This document shows positions 7,800-16,293 of a stretch of 38,746 nucleotides of DNA, one piece after another. The notes beneath the pieces are model-generated. The model did no database searches. It had not been told where the DNA came from and saw nothing but the letters and a program-made list of their open reading frames with translations. The position numbers were made by a program, and so were the translations under genes. Location of the stretch: assembly GCA_023257655.1 (NCBI GenBank), contig JALRBQ010000090.1, positions 1-38,746 on the forward strand. Direction: 5' to 3'. Origin of the DNA: Pseudomonadales bacterium. GTDB taxonomy: Bacteria > Pseudomonadota > Gammaproteobacteria > Pseudomonadales > Pseudohongiellaceae. Position 1 is the stretch's first letter. Each line of letters starts with the position of its first letter.

Positions 7800-9710
7800 T
7801 TAGTGACTGAGTTCGAGCAAGACCTTGTTCAGGCGTGCCGAGAAATCACCGGGATCTTCCAACTGGCCACCGTCAGCCAGGCTGGCCTGACCAAACAGAA
7901 TGGCGACGATGTCCCCAAACCGGTCCTCATCCGGCTCCGCATCGAGCTTACCAATCAATGGGTGATCAGGGTTGATCTCGAAGATCGGCTTCGTTTCTGG
8001 CACAGGCTGACCTGAGGCCGCCATGATTTTGCGCATCTGTGCACCCATGTCATGCTCATCAACGGCGAGACAGGCAGCCGAATCAGTCAGTCGGTGACTG
8101 ATTCGCACTTCCTTTACACGCTCGCCCAATGAGGCCTTGATTCGCTCGAGCAAATCTTTCAGCTTTTCCTCACTCTTTTCCTTGGTTTCCTTTTCCGCGG
8201 CATCATCCAGCTTGCCGAGATCAAGTTCGCCACGAGCAATGTCCTGGAAGTGCTTGCCATCGAATTCATGCATATGGCTCATGAGCCATTCATCGATACG
8301 GTCTACCATGAGAATGACTTCGATGCCCTTCTTGCGGAAGATCTCCAGATGGGGGCTATTGCGCGCTGCCTTCAGGTTTTCAGCGACCAGATAGTAGATC
8401 TTGTCCTGATTCTCCTGCATACGGCTGACATAGTCATCGAGACCCTGGTCCTGCTTGTCGGATCCGGATTGTGTGGTAGTGAACTGCAGCAGCTTGGCAA
8501 TGCGCTCTCGATTGGCGAAATCCTCAGCGGGTCCTTCTTTCAGAACCTGGCCAAATTCCTTCCAGAATGCGTCGTACTTGTCTTTGTCTTTCTTGCGCAG
8601 TTTCTCAAGCATATCCAGCGCGCGCTTCGTCAACGCGCTGCGCATGGAGTCGACTACCGGATCTTTTTGCAGTATTTCGCGCGACACGTTCAGCGAAATA
8701 TCATTGGAATCCACTACACCCTTGATGAAGCGCAGATAGAGCGGCAGGAATTGTTCTGCTTCATCCATGATAAACACACGCTGGACATAGAGCTTCAATC
8801 CGCGCGCGGCGTCGCGGTTCCAAAGGTCATAAGGGGCACGGCCCGGGATATAGAGCAGGCTGGTGTACTCGAGCTTGCCTTCAACCCGGTTGTGGCTCCA
8901 GTCGAGCGGATCTTCAAAGTCATGACTGACGTGTTTGTAGAATTCCTTGTATTCATCGTCCTTCACGTCTTTGCGACTTCGTGTCCACAGCGCCTTGGCC
9001 GCGTTGACGGTCTCATATTCCTTCTCTTTATTCTTCGACTTCTCCTTGTCCTCAGAGAAATCCTGCTTTTCCATCAGGACAGGAATGGAGATATGGTCGG
9101 CATACTTTTTGACGATACTGCGGATACGGTACGGTTCAGCGAACTCCTTCTCGTCCTTTTTCAGGTGCAGTGTCACCACCGTACCAGAGGTTTCTTTGCT
9201 GGCTGACTCGATGGAGTATTCTGCCTCGCCACTGGATTTCCAGAGCGTCGCCTCACTGGCATCGGTACCGGCCTTGCGCGTGAGCACCTCCACTTCATCG
9301 GCGACGATAAATGCCGAATAGAAGCCAACTCCGAATTGGCCGATCAGTTGGGAATCTTTCTTTTGGTCGCCGGTGAGAGTCTCGAGGAACTGGGCCGTAC
9401 CCGACTTGGCGATCGTACCGAGGTTGGTAATGACCTCCTCGCGTGTCATGCCGATGCCGTTATCGGAGATGCTGATTGTTCTCTTCTTGCTATCGACGTC
9501 GATCTGGACTTGCAGTTCGGAATCTTCCGCTAGCAGACTCGGATCCGACAGGGCCTGGAAGCGCAACTTGTCGGCAGCGTCAGAGGCGTTCGAGATAAGC
9601 TCTCGGAGAAAGATTTCCTTGTTGCTATAGAGCGAGTGAATCATCAGATGCAGAAGCTGCTTCGCCTCTGTCTCGAATCCCCTCGTTTCTACATTGCTCG
9701 CTACGGTCAT
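7800..9710 (-). CDS. htpG: Molecular chaperone HtpG (bacterial Hsp90)
   Basis: A 636-residue ATP-dependent dimeric chaperone. The N-terminal GHKL ATPase shows [33 protein letters not shown] and [10 protein letters not shown]; the middle domain shows the conserved [15 protein letters not shown]; the C-terminal dimerisation part is complete. Length is close to the E. coli protein (624). The ATG at 9710 has a GGGGTGAG ribosome-binding site. It is a single-gene unit between convergent argS and the TonB operon, with its own heat-shock-type promoter. Confidence 0.98.
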   Translation of the reverse strand: MTVASNVETRGFETEAKQLLHLMIHSLYSNKEIFLRELISNASDAADKLRFQALSDPSLLAEDSELQVQIDVDSKKRTISISDNGIGMTREEVITNLGTIAKSGTAQFLETLTGDQKKDSQLIGQFGVGFYSAFIVADEVEVLTRKAGTDASEATLWKSSGEAEYSIESASKETSGTVVTLHLKKDEKEFAEPYRIRSIVKKYADHISIPVLMEKQDFSEDKEKSKNKEKEYETVNAAKALWTRSRKDVKDDEYKEFYKHVSHDFEDPLDWSHNRVEGKLEYTSLLYIPGRAPYDLWNRDAARGLKLYVQRVFIMDEAEQFLPLYLRFIKGVVDSNDISLNVSREILQKDPVVDSMRSALTKRALDMLEKLRKKDKDKYDAFWKEFGQVLKEGPAEDFANRERIAKLLQFTTTQSGSDKQDQGLDDYVSRMQENQDKIYYLVAENLKAARNSPHLEIFRKKGIEVILMVDRIDEWLMSHMHEFDGKHFQDIARGELDLGKLDDAAEKETKEKSEEKLKDLLERIKASLGERVKEVRISHRLTDSAACLAVDEHDMGAQMRKIMAASGQPVPETKPIFEINPDHPLIGKLDAEPDEDRFGDIVAILFGQASLADGGQLEDPGDFSARLNKVLLELSH

Positions 9711-9736
9711 TACTCACCCCATTTGAATTCTGTAAA

Positions 9737-9772
9737 ACAAAAAAACCCAGCCACACTGCTGTGACTGGGTTT
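9737..9772 (-). terminator. Intrinsic terminator of the TonB/TPR operon
   Basis: On the minus strand an 8-bp stem (AAACCCAG with CTGGGTTT) is extended by a 4-bp CACA/TGTG stem across a single mismatch and a 4-base loop. The 3' arm runs directly into a T-tract (complement of the A-run at 9737-9745). It lies about 60 bases after the stop of the TPR gene and just before the htpG ribosome-binding site. Confidence 0.85.
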
Positions 9773-9798
9773 ATGAGGGCTTGGCCCGAAATTTCAAG
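9770..9798 (-). promoter_or_regulatory. Sigma-32 (heat-shock) type promoter of htpG
   Basis: On the minus strand CTTGAAA (9798-9792) is followed after 13 bases by CCTCATAAA (9778-9770). The heat-shock consensus is CTTGAAA, a spacer of 11-16, then CCCCATNT, so the -35 is perfect and the -10 differs at two defined positions. The start would fall near 9764-9762. htpG is a classical RpoH-regulon gene, which supports the call. Confidence 0.75.
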
Positions 9799-9830
9799 CG
9801 TATCGCAGCGAAACGATACAGATTTCGAGC

Positions 9831-11189
9831 TTATTGGATTGGCGGATAGCCTCGATAGAAGGCTTGCGCCGCATCCCGTCGATCTTTAAGGATGGTGTAG
9901 CGTGACTTGGAGTCATTGACGAACTTGAGGTAGTTATTTGCTGCCTCACGATCGTTGCCGTCTCCAGCCTCGGCCGATTGACGAGCCGCTGCCGCCGCTT
10001 CATCGAAGCGATCCAGTTCGACCAGAGCGCGGGCCAGGAACAGCAGCGTATCGGCACGATTGGTCAGGTTGCCCTTGTCCAATGCGGCCTGGAACGCCAC
10101 AACGGCGGCCTCGTAGTCGTGGCGTACATACTGGATATACCCCAGTGTGTCATAACCGTCACCACTGTCGGAGAGCTCGGCGGCGCGCTGTGCGGGTTCA
10201 ACCGCCTTCTCATATTCGCTGGCGATCAGATACATCTGGGTCAAGACGGTCAGATTGTCGGCATCCGACTCGATGAAGCCGCCATCGAATCCCGTCTTGA
10301 TGATCTTGCTGCCGGTATAAGGAACTTCGTTACCCGCCAGCGACTGACCGAGGTTCAGATACGGCGTCTGATCGTCAAAGTAACCCTTCAGGTAGGCGAT
10401 GCTCATTGCCTGCAGACGACGAGACTCATTGTCCATGCTCGCGTAGATCGCATAGAGGTTGGTCCAGTCGGTAGGATTGTCGAACAACACCACCATCGTC
10501 TTGGTTAATTCCAGCGCCTTCGGGAAGTCTTCGAGAATGAAGTACAAGCCATTGAGGAAGGCATAATCGTCACGCCCCAACTGCTCGCCCTTATCCAGCA
10601 CCATTTCCATGTAGGAAATCCAGAAAGGCAATGCCTCGCTGAATTGCTCAAGTTGGTAGTGTGCGTAGGCAAGACCGCGATAAACGATGTCATCTTCGTC
10701 GATGGAAATGTCACGCCATTCCTGGTAGAACCTGATTGATTCAGCCCATTCCTCTTCGGCCGCTTCCAACTGTCCCAGTGAACGCAGTGTGCGCAGGCGC
10801 ACGTCTTCGCGCAGATCCTCGATGGTCAGGATTTGTTTGAAGATACGAATGGCTTCCGGATAGTTTTCCAGAGTCAGGTAGTAGTTCGTGTAGAAATTCA
10901 GAATCGTCTGCTTTTCGAAATCGTTCATGCGCTCATAACGGCGCTCATACAATTCGTCCAGCTCGCGCTTCGCTTGCTCCATGTTCGGTGGATCATTCGG
11001 ATCTTCCGGAGTCATCAACTCCTGAATACTGCTGATGGCGCGCATCACCTGCTCGCTCAGCGTACCGGCTGAACGGGCTTCGGGCGGAGCGCGTTGCTCT
11101 TCACCCGCGAGCACGACCTGACTGGGCCACAGAGGCACGGCCAGCAACGCGATCAGAAAACCCAACTTGAGTTTGTTTTGCATGCTCAT
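9831..11189 (-). CDS. TPR-repeat periplasmic protein of the TonB operon
   Basis: A 452-residue exported protein with a signal peptide (hydrophobic LGFLIALLAVPLWPSQVVLA, cleavage probably after VLA). Most of the rest is helical repeats resembling tetratricopeptide repeats, for example AIRIFKQILTIEDLREDVRL, GLAYAHYQLEQFSEALPFW and ADTLLFLARALVELDRFDEA. TPR proteins of this kind close the TtpC-type exb/tonB operons of many gammaproteobacteria; a role in assembling or stabilising the energising complex is likely but not shown here. It starts two bases after the tonB stop; an in-frame ATG two codons on (11183) is equally possible. A terminator follows. Confidence 0.85.
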   Translation of the reverse strand: MSMQNKLKLGFLIALLAVPLWPSQVVLAGEEQRAPPEARSAGTLSEQVMRAISSIQELMTPEDPNDPPNMEQAKRELDELYERRYERMNDFEKQTILNFYTNYYLTLENYPEAIRIFKQILTIEDLREDVRLRTLRSLGQLEAAEEEWAESIRFYQEWRDISIDEDDIVYRGLAYAHYQLEQFSEALPFWISYMEMVLDKGEQLGRDDYAFLNGLYFILEDFPKALELTKTMVVLFDNPTDWTNLYAIYASMDNESRRLQAMSIAYLKGYFDDQTPYLNLGQSLAGNEVPYTGSKIIKTGFDGGFIESDADNLTVLTQMYLIASEYEKAVEPAQRAAELSDSGDGYDTLGYIQYVRHDYEAAVVAFQAALDKGNLTNRADTLLFLARALVELDRFDEAAAAARQSAEAGDGNDREAANNYLKFVNDSKSRYTILKDRRDAAQAFYRGYPPIQ

Positions 11190-11191
11190 TG

Positions 11192-11809
11192 CTAGTTGTC
11201 CTCAAGCTGATAGCGGAACAGGTATTGCACGCCAGGCACTTCCACGCCAACGCCGTTCTTCACCCGAGGTTGAAACTTGAAGCGCGCAGCGGCACGTTCG
11301 GACGACCGGTCGAAAATATCTGGTGGCTCCGCATCGACGACAACAATAGTGTCCTCGACCACGTTACCCAATCCATCCACCGTGAAACTCACGAGACACC
11401 AGCCTTCAATGCCGCGTTGTGCGGCACGTGTTGGATACTGGGGAGCAATCGCAACCAGTGGCAGATAATCGCCGTCGGTGGCCGAGATTGAGGCACTGCT
11501 CAGATCCAGTCCGGTGTCGATTTCAACGGCGACACGCTGGATATTCAGCGCCGGGCCGTCTGACAGGTTGATTTGCTTGTCAGGGATATCCTGCTGTTGA
11601 TCGTTGACTTCCTGGATAGGCTCCGGTTTGTCGATCTCTTCGATAACTTCCAGTTCAATTTCCGGCATGGTCGCATCGACGATCTTGACAACATTGACTC
11701 TCTCGTCAAGCCCTTCGCCGGTCGCGATCAACGCCTGCATAAAGTAGAACAGACCGAAAGTGATGCCGACGGCCATGACCATGGATACTGCCCATCTCAC
11801 TAAAATCAT
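11192..11809 (-). CDS. tonB: TonB-family energy transducer
   Basis: A 205-residue protein with an N-terminal membrane anchor (VSMVMAVGITFGLFYFMQAL), a short periplasmic linker with Pro/Glu-rich stretches (MPEIELEVIEEIDKPEPIQE) and a C-terminal TonB domain (YPTRAAQRGIEGWCLVSF to VQYLFRYQLE). The domain touches the TonB box of outer-membrane receptors and passes on energy from ExbB/ExbD. The linker is short, as in TonB2/TonB3-type proteins. It follows exbD by three bases. No receptor gene lies in the window, so the substrate is unknown. Confidence 0.93.
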   Translation of the reverse strand: MILVRWAVSMVMAVGITFGLFYFMQALIATGEGLDERVNVVKIVDATMPEIELEVIEEIDKPEPIQEVNDQQQDIPDKQINLSDGPALNIQRVAVEIDTGLDLSSASISATDGDYLPLVAIAPQYPTRAAQRGIEGWCLVSFTVDGLGNVVEDTIVVVDAEPPDIFDRSSERAAARFKFQPRVKNGVGVEVPGVQYLFRYQLEDN

Positions 11810-11812
11810 CGT

Positions 11813-12220
11813 CTACTCCTCCGCTGAAATTGATACGGATTCAATGTTTGCTTCTCTCGCGGCAGCGAGAATCTGCATCACACGTTCATTATTCGCGCCC
11901 TGGTCCGCCTGAATAATGACAGACGAGTTCGGTGCGTCCGCCAGTCGCAGTTCGAAACGTGAACGGATGAATCGTGGGTCAATGAGGTCTCCATCCATCC
12001 AGATATCGCCCTGCTCTCCCACGGCGATGAGGATGAGATCCCCTTTCTGACTGTCTGCAGTCGATGCCTCCGGTTTGGTGACATCGATACCTGCTTCCGT
12101 GACAAACACCGACGTCACGATAAAAAAGATCAGCAGGATAAATACAACGTCGAGCATCGGAGTGAGATCGATCTCACCCGCCTCTTCGCTATCCTTCTTC
12201 TTCATTAAGCCTGATTTCAT
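11813..12220 (-). CDS. exbD: ExbD-family biopolymer transporter
   Basis: A 135-residue inner-membrane protein with a single N-terminal transmembrane helix (MLDVVFILLIFFIVTSVF) that begins with the conserved IDLTPMLDVVF motif. The Asp in that motif is the proton-carrying residue of the ExbBD/TolQR/MotAB motors. The periplasmic domain follows. It lies between exbB and tonB in a tight operon. ExbD rather than TolR is chosen because of the adjoining tonB and absence of tolA/tolB. Confidence 0.93.
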   Translation of the reverse strand: MKSGLMKKKDSEEAGEIDLTPMLDVVFILLIFFIVTSVFVTEAGIDVTKPEASTADSQKGDLILIAVGEQGDIWMDGDLIDPRFIRSRFELRLADAPNSSVIIQADQGANNERVMQILAAAREANIESVSISAEE

Positions 12221-12255
12221 TTTTGTTATGCCTTAAAAGGTTTTCGCTGCAATGA

Positions 12256-12786
12256 TTAATTGCTTAACGGTAAATGGTCTTCCAGAAGCTCCAGGTCACG
12301 ATCAACCTTCGCTTTCAGGTAGTTGGAGGCGAAGATGCCGGAGATTGCTCCGACCATGCCTGCCATTGTCGGAATCGTCGCCTTGGACACACCACCTGCC
12401 ATTGACTTCGCATCGCCACCGCCGCTGACGGCCATTACGAAGAACACCTCGATCATGCCAGTTACCGTACCGATCAGTCCCAGCAAAGGACAGATCGTCA
12501 CGAGTACTTCGATGATTGGCAGCGTGTTTTTCACGTCCAGGGAAATCTGGGAAATCATCATCGTGCGAATCTGGTGGGCGCTCCAGGATTTGGTGTCGGA
12601 GCGCGCGTTCCACGCCGCCAGGGTCGCCTTGACATTGGCTTTATGTGTGCTGTTCAGATACCAGATACGCTCAAACACGAGCGACCATTTGATCAGCAGC
12701 AGCCAAGCGATGACCCAGAGGACGGGTCCCCCTTTTTCCATAAAAAGGGAGACCGAACTCAACATATCCAGAAATGTAAAATACAT
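12256..12786 (-). CDS. exbB: ExbB-family motor protein
   Basis: A 176-residue MotA/TolQ/ExbB-domain protein. There is an N-terminal helix (GGPVLWVIAWLLLIKWSLVF), a cytoplasmic loop, then two helices carrying LPIIEVLVTICPLLGLIGTV and AGMVGAISGIFASNYL. It forms the proton channel with ExbD. It is the shorter of two ExbB-like proteins in this operon, the other being the TtpC-like protein just upstream. An AAGGAAA ribosome-binding site precedes the ATG. Confidence 0.92.
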   Translation of the reverse strand: MYFTFLDMLSSVSLFMEKGGPVLWVIAWLLLIKWSLVFERIWYLNSTHKANVKATLAAWNARSDTKSWSAHQIRTMMISQISLDVKNTLPIIEVLVTICPLLGLIGTVTGMIEVFFVMAVSGGGDAKSMAGGVSKATIPTMAGMVGAISGIFASNYLKAKVDRDLELLEDHLPLSN

Positions 12787-12813
12787 ATGCGTTTCCTTGA
12801 CTAAGGTTCTGGA

Positions 12814-14199
12814 TTAGCGGGTGGCTAAACGCTCGGCTTTCTGAGCGATCATGCCTGTCGCTTGTTCCTCAAGGATGTGGATGATGTTGTCACTGCGACT
12901 CTTCACCACGGTGTGCATGAAGATTGTCGGAATGGCGACACAGATACCCAGTACCGTAGTCATCAAGGCGACGGAGATACCACCCGCCATGATTGTCGGA
13001 TCACCGGCACCGTAGACCGTAATTTGTTGGAACACGGTGATCATACCGGTCACTGTACCCAACAGACCGCCGAGAGGTGCGATTGTCGCCACCATCTTGA
13101 TCAGGGTCAGCAAGCTCTCCAGAGCTGGAGTCTCTTGCAGAATTGCCTCGCCAAGTTTCAGCTCCAGCGTTTCGGTATCTGCATTCGGGTTGGACTCGGC
13201 GACCAACAAGACGCGACCCAGTGGGTTGTTCTTGGAGGGTTTGTCGCTCTTCAACTGGCTACGTACTTTCATGGAAACCAGTGTCAATATGATCAGACGA
13301 TAGAAGCCGAGCAAGATACCGACGATACCAACACCGATAATGATGAAGCCGATGATGCCGGAATTATTACGCACCTGCTCTTCCACAGTCGGGAAGTTAA
13401 CCAGGTTGGCCATTACCTGACCACCCACACCACCTGTCGGGTCAATGCCAACCTTGGTGAAACCGGAGGTGGCAGATTCGAGTGCCCGTGCAGAAGCTAT
13501 GACACCGGCATCGGGTTGACGTGGCAGTACTTGCAGGTGACCGATGTCACCGTTATAGCTCAGGTACTCGCCGTCAGACACGGCATTGAAGGCACCAATG
13601 CGAGTGATGCTGCGATTAACAGTATCACCATTTGGCAGGGCCACATCGCCGTTATATTTCACGACGCGTGCAGACTCTGTCATTTCCTGTTGCATGAAGT
13701 ACCAGAAGCGTTCGATTTCGGGAATCGCCAATTGGGCAGTAGTACTGCCGGCTTTCTCGATGAAGGCTTCGATGGTGTCAGTACGGCCAGGATACTGGGC
13801 ACTGATCAGTGAATCTTCGAACGTGCTCATGAAGTCGCCGGCAACACCTTGCAGGGTACCGAACAATTCGTTCAGATCACCACGACGGTCACGCAGGATG
13901 GCAGTCTTGTCGCGGATGATGATTTCGTTCGCTTCGAATTCGTCGCTCAAACGGGTGCCAGTGGCTTCTTCCGTTGCCACTCTTTCCAGTGTGGTGTTCA
14001 GAATTTCCTGCTGACGATTCACGTTCTGTTCGAATTCACGAACACGATTCTGATATTCCTGGGATTCCGCAACACGGTCCTGTTCTACCAGGTCCAGCAG
14101 AGCGGCCTGGGACAGGGCTCCTTGTGCGAAGACTTGTGTCGCTGATGCACACAGCAAGGTTGCTGCTGCTACGCTTGTAATTTTAATGAAGTTTCTCAC
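12814..14199 (-). CDS. TtpC-like MotA/TolQ/ExbB proton-channel protein
   Basis: A 461-residue protein with a signal peptide (cleavage near QVFA), a long periplasmic N-terminal region predicted to be coiled coil (residues about 40-130), a membrane segment at about 280-305 (GIIGFIIIGVGIVGILLGFY) and a C-terminal ExbB-type domain (ATIAPLGGLLGTVTGMITVF). This layout is that of TtpC, the extra component needed by the TonB2 and TonB3 systems of Vibrio. It starts with GTG at 14199, overlapping the previous stop by four bases (GTGA), so the two are translationally coupled. Confidence 0.9.
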   Translation of the reverse strand: MRNFIKITSVAAATLLCASATQVFAQGALSQAALLDLVEQDRVAESQEYQNRVREFEQNVNRQQEILNTTLERVATEEATGTRLSDEFEANEIIIRDKTAILRDRRGDLNELFGTLQGVAGDFMSTFEDSLISAQYPGRTDTIEAFIEKAGSTTAQLAIPEIERFWYFMQQEMTESARVVKYNGDVALPNGDTVNRSITRIGAFNAVSDGEYLSYNGDIGHLQVLPRQPDAGVIASARALESATSGFTKVGIDPTGGVGGQVMANLVNFPTVEEQVRNNSGIIGFIIIGVGIVGILLGFYRLIILTLVSMKVRSQLKSDKPSKNNPLGRVLLVAESNPNADTETLELKLGEAILQETPALESLLTLIKMVATIAPLGGLLGTVTGMITVFQQITVYGAGDPTIMAGGISVALMTTVLGICVAIPTIFMHTVVKSRSDNIIHILEEQATGMIAQKAERLATR

Positions 14200-14999
14200 T
14201 GTGCTATCTCCGGAGCCTGAACTGGCAAATCAATAATTTTTGGTGCATCCAACTGGGAAGCGACTCGGATTGCGGTTTGTACGGCTGTGCGGTAATCGCC
14301 GGCAGGCAATTCAACCCAGGCGCGCGCATTCAGGTCCCAAGCGCCGGTAACCTGACGATCAGTCGTTTGATAAATCAGTGCCACGCGGCCGATACGGACG
14401 ATATTGACGTCACGCTCTACACCGCCGATTTCGATCGTGTCCGGATAAGTCTCGATGGTACGGCCGTAGGAGTTTTCAGTTTGGTACAACACGAGTACCT
14501 GACGGAAGCGCTCTGCAATGGAAACCGCAGGGTTGGTAATCGCATCACGGGCGAAAGCGACGCGGGCGCGACGGTCATCGAGGTGGAAGGGATAGTCGAG
14601 TTCGATGAACTCTTCTGCGCTGGCCAGCATCTTCTGGGTCAGCAACGGAATTTCGCGAGTCACGACTTCCACGTTGGCAATGGACTCGTCGAGTTCAGCA
14701 ATTTGTTGTTCCTGACGGTCGATCCGCTGACGCCATTCGGCATTCAGTACGAGCAGGGCTTCGAGGGTGTCGTTTTCCCGCTTGAATTCCTCAAAAACCG
14801 AACTGGCAGAGTTCGCGAGGCGGGTAATTTCTTCCTGAGTTGCGGCGGAGCTGGTTAACTTGGCGCCAACTACATCCATTGCCCGGTCAATTACGCTAGT
14901 GTCTACGAGGATCTCCGCAGACTGGGCAAAACTCATGATGCTGGACATGAGTAAAGCCAGAGCGGTCATACTCATATTCATAATTCGACGGTTTTTCAT
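14196..14999 (-). CDS. DUF3450 periplasmic protein, first gene of the TonB operon
   Basis: A 267-residue exported protein with a signal peptide (MTALALLMSSIMSFAQSA) followed by a long helical, coiled-coil-prone region (AEWRQRIDRQEQQIAELDES) and a C-terminal part with GAWDLNARAWVELPAGDYR. It matches DUF3450, which regularly leads TtpC-ExbB-ExbD-TonB operons. The function is unknown; a periplasmic partner of the motor is the reasonable guess. AGGATGG precedes the ATG by eight bases. Confidence 0.85.
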   Translation of the reverse strand: MKNRRIMNMSMTALALLMSSIMSFAQSAEILVDTSVIDRAMDVVGAKLTSSAATQEEITRLANSASSVFEEFKRENDTLEALLVLNAEWRQRIDRQEQQIAELDESIANVEVVTREIPLLTQKMLASAEEFIELDYPFHLDDRRARVAFARDAITNPAVSIAERFRQVLVLYQTENSYGRTIETYPDTIEIGGVERDVNIVRIGRVALIYQTTDRQVTGAWDLNARAWVELPAGDYRTAVQTAIRVASQLDAPKIIDLPVQAPEIAQ

Positions 15000-15195
15000 G
15001 TGCCATCCTATTTTTATGTTAAATAATCAAATTCTGTTTAACGACTTGAGCGATTGACAAAGAGCTAAACGCGCAAGCCATACTGCTTGGTACCCTAAAC
15101 CACTTCCCTCGACTCACCCCGAACTGTCCGAGTATTCCCTGACTTATCTCATCACTCGTTGTACAACAGCTTTCCCTGAAACAAGCGAAGGAAAA

Positions 15196-15240
15196 GTTAC
15201 CAATCTACTCATTTTTTATCAAAATGAGACGCTTGGTAAC
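15196..15240 (-). terminator. 45-base nested palindrome, possible end of the suc transcript
   Basis: Outer arms GTTACCAA (15196-15203) and TTGGTAAC (15233-15240) and inner arms CTCATTTT (15208-15215) and AAAATGAG (15221-15228) are perfect. They are separated by a symmetric 4x4 internal loop and closed by a 5-base loop. On the minus strand it is followed by TTTTCC, so it could terminate the sdh-suc operon about 180 bases after sucD; as DNA it could equally be a protein-binding palindrome. Confidence 0.5.
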
Positions 15241-15350
15241 CATTCGCTCGACTAAACCAACCCGAATCCGTGTGATGGCTAAATAGTCCCTTAAATTCAG
15301 CGTTTTATGCCAAATTTTTCGCTAGACTATCACAATCCATCGCGAGTTTA

Positions 15351-15374
15351 GAACCTTTTGAATAACAAAAGTTC
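15351..15374 (-). repeat. Stem-loop after sucD
   Basis: GAACCTTTTG (15351-15360) pairs with CAAAAGTTC (15366-15374), nine base pairs with a single bulged base and a 5-base loop. It lies about 45 bases after the sucD stop on the minus strand and has no U-tract. A shorter GCCG/CGGC hairpin lies between it and sucD. These may protect the 3' end of the operon mRNA. Confidence 0.5.
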
Positions 15375-15420
15375 TGCGATGAAAAGCGTGTAAATTTTTC
15401 GCCGCAGCTACGGCAAAAAA

Positions 15421-16293
15421 CTACCAACCTGTCAATTCACTCAGGCCATTACCGATTTCTGCCAGACTGCGAACAGTCTTCACGCCCGCGCCTTGCAGCG
15501 CAGCGAATTTCTCATCGGCCGTGCCCTTGCCACCGGAAATAATCGCTCCGGCGTGTCCCATGCGCTTGCCCGGTGGTGCCGTGACTCCGGCGATGTAAGC
15601 GACCACAGGCTTGCTCACATGTTCCTTTATATAGGCAGCCGCTTCTTCTTCGGCGGTGCCGCCTATCTCACCAATCATGACGATTGCCTCCGTCTGCGGG
15701 TCGGCTTCGAACAGGGTCAGGATATCGATGAAGTTTGACCCCGGAATCGGGTCTCCGCCAATCCCCACACAGGAAGATTGACCGAATCCGTGATCGGTGG
15801 TCTGCTTCACTGCCTCGTAAGTCAGCGTGCCGGAACGGGATACGATGCCGACTTTGCCGGGCAGATGGATATGGCCGGGCATGATACCTATCTTGCAGGC
15901 CCCAGGGGTTATTACACCCGGGCAATTGGGGCCGATCAGACGCACACCCAGCTGATCACACTTCTCCTTGACCACGAGCATGTCCAGCGTGGGAATCCCT
16001 TCCGTTATGCAGACAATCAGTTTGATGCCGGCGAAGGCCGCTTCCAGAATGGAGTCCTTGCAGAATGCCGCCGGCACGTAAATCACCGAGGCATCGGCAG
16101 CCGTCGCCTCATAGGCCTGCTTGACGGTATCGAATACAGGCAGCCCCAGATGCGTCTGACCACCCTTGCCTGGCGTTACGCCGCCGACCATTCGGGTTCC
16201 GTATGCGATTGCCTGCTCGGAATGGAAAGTGCCCTGCGCGCCGGTGAAGCCCTGGCAAATCACTCGTGTGTTCTTGTCGATCAGAATACTCAT
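15421..16293 (-). CDS. sucD: Succinyl-CoA synthetase alpha subunit
   Basis: A 290-residue subunit that, with SucC, converts succinyl-CoA, ADP (or GDP) and phosphate to succinate and ATP/GTP in the TCA cycle. The CoA-binding domain is at the N terminus ([18 protein letters not shown]), [11 protein letters not shown] is near 121-131, and the phosphorylated His247 is in [18 protein letters not shown]. Its ATG overlaps the sucC stop by four bases (ATGA), and a strong GGAGGTG ribosome-binding site is inside sucC. It is the last gene of the nine-gene sdh-suc operon. Confidence 0.98.
   Translation of the reverse strand: MSILIDKNTRVICQGFTGAQGTFHSEQAIAYGTRMVGGVTPGKGGQTHLGLPVFDTVKQAYEATAADASVIYVPAAFCKDSILEAAFAGIKLIVCITEGIPTLDMLVVKEKCDQLGVRLIGPNCPGVITPGACKIGIMPGHIHLPGKVGIVSRSGTLTYEAVKQTTDHGFGQSSCVGIGGDPIPGSNFIDILTLFEADPQTEAIVMIGEIGGTAEEEAAAYIKEHVSKPVVAYIAGVTAPPGKRMGHAGAIISGGKGTADEKFAALQGAGVKTVRSLAEIGNGLSELTGW

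Larger units (their letters stand above)
15000..15420. other. 421-base non-coding region between sucD and the TonB operon
   Basis: No gene is seen on either strand. It must hold the promoter of the TonB operon near 15000-15090, but no clear -35/-10 pair and no convincing Fur box could be found. It also holds three stem-loops after sucD (listed separately where clear), a GTTGTACAAC palindrome at 15158-15167, and two copies of the 11-mer AAATTTTTCGC at 15312-15322 and 15392-15402, 80 bases apart. Confidence 0.7.

Noticed and set aside
8250..9206. 318-codon plus-strand frame
   Set aside because: Antisense to htpG; a shadow caused by codon bias.
15000..15420. Fur box before the TonB operon
   Set aside because: AT-rich patches were examined, but none resembles the 19-base Fur consensus well enough.
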